Below, in pieces: positions 8,980 through 17,205 of a stretch of 64,000 nucleotides of DNA; positions within the stretch are counted from its first letter, which is position 1, and each line of letters opens with the position of its first letter. The DNA comes from Paeniglutamicibacter terrestris. Lineage in GTDB: Bacteria; Actinomycetota; Actinomycetes; Actinomycetales; Micrococcaceae. The position numbers and the translations under genes were made by a program. Below the pieces are notes generated by a model. The model was not told the DNA's origin and ran no database searches. It worked only from the letters and a program-made list of their open reading frames with translations. Location: positions 372,001 through 436,000 of the forward strand of contig NZ_JAAWVT010000001.1 of assembly GCF_012271785.1 (NCBI RefSeq), in the 5' to 3' direction.

Positions 8980-10504
8980 AGTTCAGCCATCGTTGCCGGA
9001 CGAACCTCGCATTCCCCAGATTGTTGATGCCATCCTCAGGATCGCAGACATGGATTTCAACACTTTGCTGCACCCCAGTTGCAAGCGCGACGAAATCGAT
9101 GCCATCATCATGGGGATCAATGCCATGGCTTCCGACCTGGAAACCACGTATTCCACCCTAGATTGCCGAGTGGCCGAACGCACTCGCCAGCTTGAGGCAG
9201 CCCGAGACCAAATGGCGTTGCTGGCTTACACTGACCCTTTGACCTCGCTGGCCAACCGCTCGGCCTTGATGAATGAAATTGAAAAATCACTCGAAGCCAC
9301 CCGCACCGGCGATACGGCCCCGATCCTGATGCTGTTGGACCTCGATGCGTTTAAGAGCATCAACGACACCTACGGTCATGCCATGGGCGACAAGGTCCTA
9401 CGCCAGTTGGCCGACAGGCTGCGCAGCTGTGTGCGCACCGAGGACGTGGTGGCCCGTTTGGGAGGTGACGAATTCGCTATCTTGGTGCGCATGCCAGAAC
9501 ACGGTGCCATCCGAGCAGGTCGGCGCATTGTCGCGGCCATGAGTGCGGACATGGTCATTGACAACATCCACCTGAGCCCTGGCGCCAGCCTCGGTATGGT
9601 CAGGGCTACTGCGAGCCATTCTGCCGACAGCTTGGTGCTGGAAGCGGATACGGCCATGTACGTGGCCAAATGCCTAAGCACGGAAAAGGTCGTCGAATTC
9701 GAGCCCTTCATGCTCTTTGAACGGCGCGAAAAGGCCGAAATGCTTGCAGATCTCCGACAGGCATTGGGGACCGACCAGTTCTTCCCCGCCTACCAGGCAG
9801 TGATCTCCTTAGCAGATGAGTCAATCGTCGGTGCCGAAGCATTGGTGAGATGGCAGCGCACCGGCCACGGCTTGGTGCGGCCGGATCAGTTCCTGCCCAC
9901 CGCCGAGGAATCGGGCATGATCGGGGAACTGACCGAATACCTGTTGGACCGGGTCTTGTACGACGTGAAGACTTGGCGCGCCGCCAAACTCATCGACGAC
10001 ACCTTCAAAGTCCATCTGAACGTCACCTCGCGTGAACTTCATGACCTGCGATTTGCCGACGCGGTGCGCACGGCCTTGCGCCACCACGACCTACCAGCCA
10101 CCGTCTTGGTCCTGGAAATCACCGAGAACCGCTTGATGTCAGGAGACAACCTGCACCGCTACACGCTGCTAGCCCTGCGAAAAATGGGCGTCGAGGTCTT
10201 CATCGACGATTTTGGCACGGGATACTCCTCTATCAGCTACCTGCGGCAATTGCCTGTCGCCGGTGCCAAGATCGACAAGTCGCTGGTCGATGACATTGCC
10301 GTGGACCCGACGCAGGAGTCTTTTCTTCGCGCCATTTCGGACTTGATCGCTGCCTGTGAGCTCAAGTGCATCGTCGAGGGCGTGGAGACGATCGAACAGT
10401 CGGCAAAGCTCAAGGCCATGGGGTTCACGATGGTGCAGGGATTTCACTACGCCCGTCCGGTGGATACATCCGGTTTCTCGGAGCTGTTGCTTCAAGGCCG
10501 ATGA
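8972..10504 (+). CDS. GGDEF-EAL protein (c-di-GMP synthesis/degradation)
   Basis: The ATG at 8972 lies inside ATGACTGA, overlapping the preceding stop; the frame is open further upstream but that part shadows the previous gene. The 510-residue protein has a short N-terminal HAMP/coiled-coil-like region (15-85), a GGDEF domain with intact GGDEF at 164-168 and an RTED inhibitory I-site five residues before it, and an EAL domain starting AEALVRW at 288-294. The EAL domain keeps DDFGTGYSS and the EGVET glutamate, so both activities could be functional. There is no membrane segment or PAS domain. The operon position ties c-di-GMP to the GT2 synthase. Confidence 0.92.
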   Translation: MTEVQPSLPDEPRIPQIVDAILRIADMDFNTLLHPSCKRDEIDAIIMGINAMASDLETTYSTLDCRVAERTRQLEAARDQMALLAYTDPLTSLANRSALMNEIEKSLEATRTGDTAPILMLLDLDAFKSINDTYGHAMGDKVLRQLADRLRSCVRTEDVVARLGGDEFAILVRMPEHGAIRAGRRIVAAMSADMVIDNIHLSPGASLGMVRATASHSADSLVLEADTAMYVAKCLSTEKVVEFEPFMLFERREKAEMLADLRQALGTDQFFPAYQAVISLADESIVGAEALVRWQRTGHGLVRPDQFLPTAEESGMIGELTEYLLDRVLYDVKTWRAAKLIDDTFKVHLNVTSRELHDLRFADAVRTALRHHDLPATVLVLEITENRLMSGDNLHRYTLLALRKMGVEVFIDDFGTGYSSISYLRQLPVAGAKIDKSLVDDIAVDPTQESFLRAISDLIAACELKCIVEGVETIEQSAKLKAMGFTMVQGFHYARPVDTSGFSELLLQGR

Positions 10505-10808
10505 TCCGCTGCAGCATTCCGGCTGGGGGGGTGAAAACAGCTAGATGGGCCCAAGGATTTCAGGGGACCGGGTAATAGTTTAAACGGATCATGCGTTTAG
10601 CCTTCGACTTGATCCTTTGAAGCTGACCCTATGAGGTCTCCCGTGGAATTCTCGGGCTGTCTACGGATCCCAATTCGTCAACTATCCGATGACAGAGCTG
10701 TGCGAGGGTGCCACAAAGAATCCTGAGCAGCCCGTTGCTCGTGCCACAGACCGCTATTCCAAATGGCTGACATGGCAGTTGACATGAGGACGGGGAGCTG
10801 CAGCCTGT
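10505..10808. other. Intergenic, no gene seen
   Basis: This stretch separates the convergent c-di-GMP operon and the MFS gene. It contains a short inverted repeat TAAACG-N7-CGTTTA (10581-10599) without a T-tract, which could form a weak hairpin. I see no ORF with a ribosome binding site and no RNA gene. Confidence 0.5.
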
Positions 10809-12041
10809 CTACTTTTTCAGCGAGCGCAGCGGCACCACGGAGGCTAGGGTCACAACACCCATGGCAGTACCAAGGGCAGCAAATGCTCCGCCGGCGCCCA
10901 ATGTAGTGGCAAAGATGCCAATGCCCACGGGAATCACCGACTGTCCCAGCCGGTTGCCCAGCAACCGAATCGACATCCATGTGCCGCGGGTGCCCTCCGG
11001 GGCGATCAGCGTCACCACGCTCATGCTCAATGGTTGTCCGATACCCAACGCCAGACCGGCCAATACCAGCGCCACGGCCATCGCGATAACCGGCAGCGGC
11101 ACCACCAGCAGCGCCACCAGCACCGCGGCCGCACCCGTGGAGACAAGCATGAGAGTGCCCCGGCCAAATCTGCGGACCAAGTGATCCAACCCCAACCGGG
11201 AGAGCACCGTGGCACCGGCTCGTGCCGCCAGCAAGAGCCCGACGGTTTGGGTGGAGATGCCGCGTTCCACGGCCAACGCCGGAAGATAAACCTGCAGCAG
11301 GTCAACGGTGCATAACACCATCATGCTCAGCGTGATCGAGGCGATCAGCGGACTGCGGGCCGAACGTTCAACGTTCAGTGCGGTGCGCAGCTTCACCTGC
11401 TTTGTGAGTTCACCGCGTGGCACACCGACCGGGTGCCTGGCCATAAAGATGCTGGCCGCCAGCACGCCGAAGGCTCCCACCAGGTAGGCGCGCATCAGCA
11501 CTGAGGTATCCGGGGCCACCGCACTCCCGCCCAGCACACCGAGCAACAACGGGGCCACGGCCTGGGCCAGTGCCGTCACGGTGGTGTACAGCCCGAAGAC
11601 TCGATCCATGTTCCGATTCCGGGCCGAGGCCAGCCGACTTTGCTCACCGATCAGGCTCATCAGGTGTCCCACACCCAAGAGCAGATTCCAGCCCAGCAAT
11701 GCTGGCAGGGTGGGCGAAGCAAAAAGTAATCCGGCACCGGGGATGATCAGCAGCGCTGAGCCCACCAACAGGATGCTCTTTTCCCGGCCGCGATCCGCTG
11801 CCTGACCAATCAAGACGGCGAGGAACACCGGCAGAATGGAAAAGCTCGCCACCACCAGGCCCAGCAGCCCCGGATCTACCCCTAGCTCCAGCGCCTTGTA
11901 GGAGGTTGCTGGCCGCACCAAAAAAACCGACCCCTGCAATAAAAAGCCGTGGGCAAGCACGGACGGGAAACCGATGCCAGCAACGGGGTTTTTGGGGGCC
12001 ATAAATGCCATTATCCCAAGCCGGGCGGCATCCCGGCGCAT
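10809..12041 (-). CDS. MFS transporter
   Basis: This 410-residue protein has about twelve hydrophobic segments and the MFS loop motif after the second helix (GQAADRGREKS). A long cytosolic loop sits near residue 200 (RGELTKQVKLRT). The start is uncertain: ATG at 12041, or internal ATGs at 12011 or 12002. It begins nine bases after the stop of the glutamate-synthase-like gene and is probably co-transcribed with it. Substrate unknown; an exporter is as likely as an importer. Confidence 0.8.
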   Translation of the reverse strand: MRRDAARLGIMAFMAPKNPVAGIGFPSVLAHGFLLQGSVFLVRPATSYKALELGVDPGLLGLVVASFSILPVFLAVLIGQAADRGREKSILLVGSALLIIPGAGLLFASPTLPALLGWNLLLGVGHLMSLIGEQSRLASARNRNMDRVFGLYTTVTALAQAVAPLLLGVLGGSAVAPDTSVLMRAYLVGAFGVLAASIFMARHPVGVPRGELTKQVKLRTALNVERSARSPLIASITLSMMVLCTVDLLQVYLPALAVERGISTQTVGLLLAARAGATVLSRLGLDHLVRRFGRGTLMLVSTGAAAVLVALLVVPLPVIAMAVALVLAGLALGIGQPLSMSVVTLIAPEGTRGTWMSIRLLGNRLGQSVIPVGIGIFATTLGAGGAFAALGTAMGVVTLASVVPLRSLKK

Positions 12042-12050
12042 CGGCGGGAG

Positions 12051-13799
12051 CTACACCTCATGCTGTGGCGCAAGTTTGCCCTCCGGCCGCGCAGCCGCGG
12101 GGTGTACCGGGGCGACAGTGTGGTGGGTCGAATCCTTGGGTTCCACCCGTGCCGGGCTCACGGTTCCCGCGACCACTGAGGCCGATTCACGCGGGGTGGG
12201 CCAGGGCAGTGGCGCGTGTTCGCCGAAGGTGTCGGCGTCAGCCTCCGCCCAGTCCGGTGCCCAACCGCGCGGCGGATCGGCCAGTAATTCGCCGGGCGCC
12301 AACCAGTGGTGCAGACCCGCGTAGCTGCGGGTGGTCAGCTGATCAACGCGGCGGCGCAACATCCTGGTGTTCAGCTGGGCCGGATCACTCACGCCCATCG
12401 AGGCCATCAGCTGGGCAGCTTCCTGCACCGTGAGCTTGTGATAGTTATAGACCCGGTTGCCCTTGTCCACCACGTCCAGCGCGCGGAAGAGCCGCGGGTC
12501 TTGGGTGGCAACACCCACGGGGCATTCGTTGGTGTGGCATTTCTGCGCCTGAATACAGCCGGTGGCCATCATCATGGCCCTGGCACTGAAGGTGAAGTCG
12601 GCCCCCTGAATCAGCCGCTTGACCACGTCCGAGCCGGTGGCGACCTTACCCGCGGCACCGAGTCGAATTTTGGCGCGCAGCCCGCAACCCACCAGCGCGT
12701 TGTGCACCAGCATCAGGCCCTCGGTCAGCGGGGTTCCCACGTGGTCTTCGTATTCCAATGGGGCGGCTCCGGTGCCGCCCTCGGATCCATCGACGGTGAT
12801 GAAATCGGGGGTGATCCCGCTTTCCAGCATGGCCTTGCACATGGCCAGAACATCGGTACGCGAGCCAACACAGAATTTGTACCCCACCGGTTTGCCGCCG
12901 GAGAGTTCGCGCAGTCTGGCAACAAACTCCATCAGCTCGATCGGCGTGGAGAAGGCCGAATGCGAGGCGGGGGAAATGCAGTCAATGCCCATCGGCACCC
13001 CACGGGTCTCGGCAATTTCTTGGGTGATTTTCGCCGCCGGCAAGACCCCGCCCAACCCGGGCTTGGCACCCTGGGAGAGTTTGATGGTGATCCCTTTAAC
13101 GTGCTCTTTGGCGGCCTTGACGGCAAAGATCTGCGGGTCGAATCTACCGGCCTCATCGCGGCAGCCAAAGTATCCCGAGCCGATCTCCCAGAAGATGTCC
13201 GCCCCGTGTTCCAGGTGGTAGGAGGCCAGCCCGCCCTCACCGGTTTCGTGGACAAAACCACCCATGGCGGCGCCCTTGTTCATGGCGAGCACCGCATTTT
13301 TGGACAGCGCACCGAAGCTCATCGAGGAGATGTTCATCAGCGAGATGTCATAGGGCTGGGTGCAGTCCGGGCCGCCGATGCGAACCCGGTGCTGCTGGGC
13401 GCTGACCTCTACCGGAACGGTGGAGTGCAGGAGGTATTCGTAGCCGACCTCGTTCACGTCGCGTTCGGTGCCAAAGGCCTTGTGGCTATCGGCGCCCTTG
13501 GCGCGCGCATAAACCAGCGAGCGGGTGTCCCGGTCAAAGGGGCGACCATCGGTATTGCGCTCGATGAAGTATTGCTGGATCTCCGGGCGAATGGATTCAA
13601 AGAGGAATCGCATTCGTCCCAAAACCGGGTAGTTGCGCAGGATGGCGTGTTTTTTCTGGATGACGTCGTGAATGCCCAGCCCCAGCAGGCCCACCATCAG
13701 CACAGCGATCACCCACCAGCCGCCCGGCCCCAGGGAGGCGGCGATGATCGTAATGAAGCCGAGCAGGGACAACAACGCAAGAATCAGAAATCTCACCAT
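12051..13799 (-). CDS. FMN-binding glutamate synthase-like protein, membrane-anchored
   Basis: This 582-residue protein starts with two hydrophobic segments (about 4-22 and 27-44). The FMN and synthase domain of ferredoxin-dependent glutamate synthase follows, including SFGALSKNAV, the barrel segments ITIKLSQGAKPG and DFITVDGSEGGTGAAP, and the three-cysteine cluster motif CIQAQKCHTNECPVGVATQ that binds 3Fe-4S in GltB. The amidotransferase half is absent, so it is not a full GltB. Such stand-alone proteins are common and mostly uncharacterised. It sits directly downstream of davB on the same strand with a 61-base gap, so a role in handling ammonia or amino groups is possible but inferred. Confidence 0.85.
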   Translation of the reverse strand: MVRFLILALLSLLGFITIIAASLGPGGWWVIAVLMVGLLGLGIHDVIQKKHAILRNYPVLGRMRFLFESIRPEIQQYFIERNTDGRPFDRDTRSLVYARAKGADSHKAFGTERDVNEVGYEYLLHSTVPVEVSAQQHRVRIGGPDCTQPYDISLMNISSMSFGALSKNAVLAMNKGAAMGGFVHETGEGGLASYHLEHGADIFWEIGSGYFGCRDEAGRFDPQIFAVKAAKEHVKGITIKLSQGAKPGLGGVLPAAKITQEIAETRGVPMGIDCISPASHSAFSTPIELMEFVARLRELSGGKPVGYKFCVGSRTDVLAMCKAMLESGITPDFITVDGSEGGTGAAPLEYEDHVGTPLTEGLMLVHNALVGCGLRAKIRLGAAGKVATGSDVVKRLIQGADFTFSARAMMMATGCIQAQKCHTNECPVGVATQDPRLFRALDVVDKGNRVYNYHKLTVQEAAQLMASMGVSDPAQLNTRMLRRRVDQLTTRSYAGLHHWLAPGELLADPPRGWAPDWAEADADTFGEHAPLPWPTPRESASVVAGTVSPARVEPKDSTHHTVAPVHPAAARPEGKLAPQHEV

Positions 13800-13860
13800 G
13801 ACTTGAGCCTAGCGCCAACTCCGAGCGCGGCGCCGCAGGCACCGCGCTCGGCTGGCAGAA

Positions 13861-15567
13861 CTAGTTCCGCACGCTCAGGTTTTCATCAAGCTTCAGCGGA
13901 CCGAGTTCGGCTAGGAATTGCCCGGGGCCCGGGTTCTGCGCGGCGTCTTCGCCGCCGAGGTGACGCAGCACGCCCCAGACCGCGTTCAGCGCCGTGGTCA
14001 CAGCGCCTTCCGCCCAGCCCGCGGTCCAGGACACGTCATCACCGGTTAGGAAGATGCCGCGGTGTTCGGCCGGAGCTTCGCGCTGGTCAAAGTGTGTGTA
14101 GAGGCGTTCCTGGTAACGGTAGTGGCCGGGCAGGTTGGCCTTGAAGGCTCCCATGAAGTGCGGCTCGGCCTCCCAAGAGACGGTGATCGGCTGACCGACG
14201 ATGTGGCTGCGAATATCCACCTGGGGGTAGATCTTCGCCAGCGAATGCAGCATCAGCTCCATGCGGCGTTCGGCCGAGAGCGAGAGCCACTTCAGCGCGT
14301 CATCATTCCAGGTGTAGGAGAGCAGAATGACGGCCGGGGCGTCATCGCCGTTATCCAGCAGATAGGTGGCGCGGTTCAGTCGATCCGTCAGGGTCATGGA
14401 GAGCAGGAATTCGCCGGTGACCGGGTCCCGGTCCTTCCAGAAGGGGCGGTCCACCATGACAAAGGTTTTAGATGATTGCATGTAGTGCGAGCGCTCGATC
14501 GCCGTCCAGAGCTCGGCGGGGAACAAATCTTCCTCGGTGTCGATCCCGGTGGAGAGCAACCAGGACTGTACGGAAGACACGACCACCGGGTAAGTCTGGG
14601 TGCGGCCGAATTGTTCGGTGATCTCAATGGCCGTACTGCCATTAAAGCCTGGCTCTTCCGAGCGGCGAATCGTGGCTACCGCCCCGCGGGGTGCACCGGA
14701 ATGCAGCGAGGCCAGCGTGGTACCTACCGGCCAGTGGGCCAGCTCCTGCGGTGCGTGGTTCCACAGACCGTGGGGCAGCTTCGCTGCTCCCCCGATGATG
14801 CCGCGGTGATTATCATCCGCGTCCGTGTAGACCACGCGCAGGATTTCCAGGATGGAGTTGGAGAAGTCGGTGTCCCAGCCACCGGAGCCGAAGCCAACCT
14901 GACCGAAGGCCTCGCGGTGTTCAAAGCCCGCCTCCTTGAATGCGGCCGAGTTGGCGATGAAGCCGTAGAAGCTCTCCTCATCAAATTCTTCGAGTAGCGA
15001 GTTCCAGATCCGCTTGACCTCGAGCGCATCACGCGATTTGATGGCCTGCTGCATTTCATCAAACGATGCGTCCTCGCGCAGCGCCCGCTTCCAGGCATCG
15101 GCGACCTCGTGGAAGAAGGCCGGCAGGTCTCCCTCCTTTTCTACGTAGACCTTTTTGCCCTTGAGCTCGATGACCGTGGAGTCGGTCGGCGCGGCCAGCG
15201 GGTTGGGGAAATCGAAGGTTTCCAGACCCAGCAAATCGATGTAGTGGTACAGCGCCCTGCTGGAGACCGGGAAGCGCATGCCACCGAGGTCGCAGGTGAT
15301 CTCCGGTGCGGATGCGAAGCTGGCGGTGCGCAGCCGTCCACCAATCTGATCGGCCTCGTAGATGACCGGCTTGAGACCCAACTTCATTAACTCGTACGCC
15401 GTGACTAATCCGGAGAGTCCCGCGCCGATGACGGCAACTTCCGTGCCGTAGAGTTCCGGCGGAACACTGCCCAGACCGGCCGGATGGGCCAGGAACAGAT
15501 CGTAGTTAAAGGGGAAGTCGGGGTTCAACATGTTGATCGTGCCATCACTCTGCGGCAAATTGTTCAT
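13861..15567 (-). CDS. davB: L-lysine 2-monooxygenase-like flavin amine oxidase
   Basis: This 568-residue flavoprotein carries the dinucleotide-binding motif VIGAGLSG at 47-54 and the second FAD segment GGRLR. It matches, from memory, Pseudomonas putida DavB along its whole length. Shared stretches include PDFPF...HPAGLGS near the start, GGMRFPVSS, GQVGFGSGGWD, MQSSKTFVMVDRPFWKD, LPGHYRY and GDDVSWT. DavB converts L-lysine and oxygen to 5-aminopentanamide and CO2. Tryptophan 2-monooxygenase (IaaM) is the nearest alternative. The nearby amino acid permease, PucR regulator and nitrilase-family amidase fit the DavBA lysine route. AAGGACGCAGGACG precedes the ATG. Confidence 0.85.
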   Translation of the reverse strand: MNNLPQSDGTINMLNPDFPFNYDLFLAHPAGLGSVPPELYGTEVAVIGAGLSGLVTAYELMKLGLKPVIYEADQIGGRLRTASFASAPEITCDLGGMRFPVSSRALYHYIDLLGLETFDFPNPLAAPTDSTVIELKGKKVYVEKEGDLPAFFHEVADAWKRALREDASFDEMQQAIKSRDALEVKRIWNSLLEEFDEESFYGFIANSAAFKEAGFEHREAFGQVGFGSGGWDTDFSNSILEILRVVYTDADDNHRGIIGGAAKLPHGLWNHAPQELAHWPVGTTLASLHSGAPRGAVATIRRSEEPGFNGSTAIEITEQFGRTQTYPVVVSSVQSWLLSTGIDTEEDLFPAELWTAIERSHYMQSSKTFVMVDRPFWKDRDPVTGEFLLSMTLTDRLNRATYLLDNGDDAPAVILLSYTWNDDALKWLSLSAERRMELMLHSLAKIYPQVDIRSHIVGQPITVSWEAEPHFMGAFKANLPGHYRYQERLYTHFDQREAPAEHRGIFLTGDDVSWTAGWAEGAVTTALNAVWGVLRHLGGEDAAQNPGPGQFLAELGPLKLDENLSVRN

Positions 15568-15621
15568 CGTCCTGCGTCCTTCTGTTATAGCTAAAAAGTG
15601 GTTCGCGACAGCGAGGAAAGC

Positions 15622-17103
15622 TTATGAATCGCCCGTATGGCTTTCAATGTACTGCGCCTTACTCAGGGCACCCAGACGTGATCGAGACCGACCATAACCG
15701 AGGTAGAGTCCCACCCCGACCATCATCCAGATCCCGAACACCAGCCAGGTGTGCCAAGACAAGTTGGCCATCAGGAACAGGCAGGCCCCGATGCCCAGAA
15801 TAGGCGTCAGCGGATACAGCGGCGCCTTATAGGTGCGTGGGGCGTGTGGCTGCTTGCGGCGAAGGTAGATGACCGAGACGCCCACCAGGGCAAAGGCGAA
15901 GAGTGTACCGATGCTGGTGGCTTCGGCCAGGGCGCCGAGCGGGATGAACCCGGCGGTGATCGCCACGATGCCACCGGTAATAAACGTGCCGGCCACCGGA
16001 GTTCCGGTACGCCGCGAAACGCGGGAGAAGATCGCTGGAACGAGGCCGTCACGCGACATGGTCAGCAGGATGCGGGTTTGACCGTAGAGTACCGTGAGCA
16101 CCACGGAGGCGATGGCCAGCACCGCGGCGATGGCAAAGAGCAGCACGATCCAGCTTTGTCCGGTGAGTTCACCGATGATCTGCACCAGTGCGGCCTCGGT
16201 ACCTTCAAACCAGGTCCAGTCGCGGGCTCCGATGGCGGATACCGCTACCAAAACGTAAGCCACCGTCACGATGATCATCGAGAGCAGGATGGCCTTGGGA
16301 AGATCGCGTTTGGGGTTGATGGCTTCCTCACCGGCGGTTGATGCCGCATCAAAGCCAATGTAGGAGAAGAAGACGATCGAGGCGGCGCCGGTGACACCCG
16401 CGGCACCCATGGGCAGCAACGGTTCAAAGTTTCCGGCATCAAAGGCGGTGAAGGCCACGATGGAGAAGAACACCAGGATGCAGGTCTTGATGATGACCAC
16501 CGTGGTGTTCACGATGGCCGATTCCTTCGCCCCGCGGGCCAGCAGCAAAGTGGCCAGCAGCACGACGATCAGTGCCGGCAGGTTCACCACTCCGCCCTCA
16601 CTGGGTCCGCCGGCTAGGGCGGTGGGGATTTCTAGGCCCAGGGTGTGCAGCGCCTCGTTGACGTATTCTCCGGCGCCCACGGCCACGGCGGCGACCGAGA
16701 CGGCGTATTCCAATACCAGGCACCAGCCACAGACCCAGGCGATGCCCTCACCCATGGTGGCGTAGGTGTAGGAGTAGCTGGAGCCGGAGACCGGAACCAT
16801 GCCCGCCATTTCCGCGTAGGAGAAGGCGGAGAAGAGCGCCGTAACACCGGCCAGCACAAAGGAGATCCAGATGGCCGGTCCAGCCACCGGAACCGTGGCT
16901 CCGAGCACCACGAGGATGCCGGTGCCCATGGTCGCTCCCACGCTGATCATGGTTAGCTGCATCAGCCCCAGGCTGCGGCGCATCTTGCCGTTGCCGCCGT
17001 TGTCCTCGGCCTCCCGGGCCATCGAGGAGATCGACTTTTGGCGCTTCAGCTGCTGACCGAGGCGCAGCGGCGCACGCTGTCCGGTATCGGTGGTGGTTTG
17101 CAT
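15622..17103 (-). CDS. APC-family amino acid permease
   Basis: I start at the ATG at 17103, with AAGGA seven bases upstream; the frame is open to 17184 but that part has no initiation signal. The 493-residue protein has about twelve membrane segments and the APC signature G-x-G-I near the first helix (SVGATMGTGILV). A GFDAASTAGEEAINPKRDLP segment typical of the cationic amino acid transporter branch follows helix 6. It lies 54 bases upstream of davB on the same strand, so lysine import is the natural inference. Confidence 0.87.
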   Translation of the reverse strand: MQTTTDTGQRAPLRLGQQLKRQKSISSMAREAEDNGGNGKMRRSLGLMQLTMISVGATMGTGILVVLGATVPVAGPAIWISFVLAGVTALFSAFSYAEMAGMVPVSGSSYSYTYATMGEGIAWVCGWCLVLEYAVSVAAVAVGAGEYVNEALHTLGLEIPTALAGGPSEGGVVNLPALIVVLLATLLLARGAKESAIVNTTVVIIKTCILVFFSIVAFTAFDAGNFEPLLPMGAAGVTGAASIVFFSYIGFDAASTAGEEAINPKRDLPKAILLSMIIVTVAYVLVAVSAIGARDWTWFEGTEAALVQIIGELTGQSWIVLLFAIAAVLAIASVVLTVLYGQTRILLTMSRDGLVPAIFSRVSRRTGTPVAGTFITGGIVAITAGFIPLGALAEATSIGTLFAFALVGVSVIYLRRKQPHAPRTYKAPLYPLTPILGIGACLFLMANLSWHTWLVFGIWMMVGVGLYLGYGRSRSRLGALSKAQYIESHTGDS

Positions 17104-17186
17104 ATGCGAATCCTTGGTTGAACGGTTTCTAGCGCTTTCCGGTTCCCAGCCTAAACGTGTGACCTCAATCTCACGCCGAGCCAAAT

Positions 17187-17203
17187 TGAACTAAAGTTGT
17201 TCA
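17187..17203. promoter_or_regulatory. Inverted repeat TGAAC-N7-GTTCA, candidate PucR operator
   Basis: The palindrome lies in the short divergent gap between the permease and PucR genes, immediately before or across the regulator start. It is the only clear dyad there, so binding by the adjacent PucR protein is a reasonable guess. Confidence 0.45.
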
Positions 17204-17205
17204 GC

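Noticed and set aside
10505-10808. Possible c-di-GMP riboswitch near the GGDEF-EAL gene
   Set aside because: No match to the GEMM consensus is visible, and the region is downstream of the operon.
12306-14144. 612-codon plus-strand frame opposite the glutamate-synthase-like and davB genes
   Set aside because: Antisense shadow running across two real genes, with no ribosome binding site or motif.
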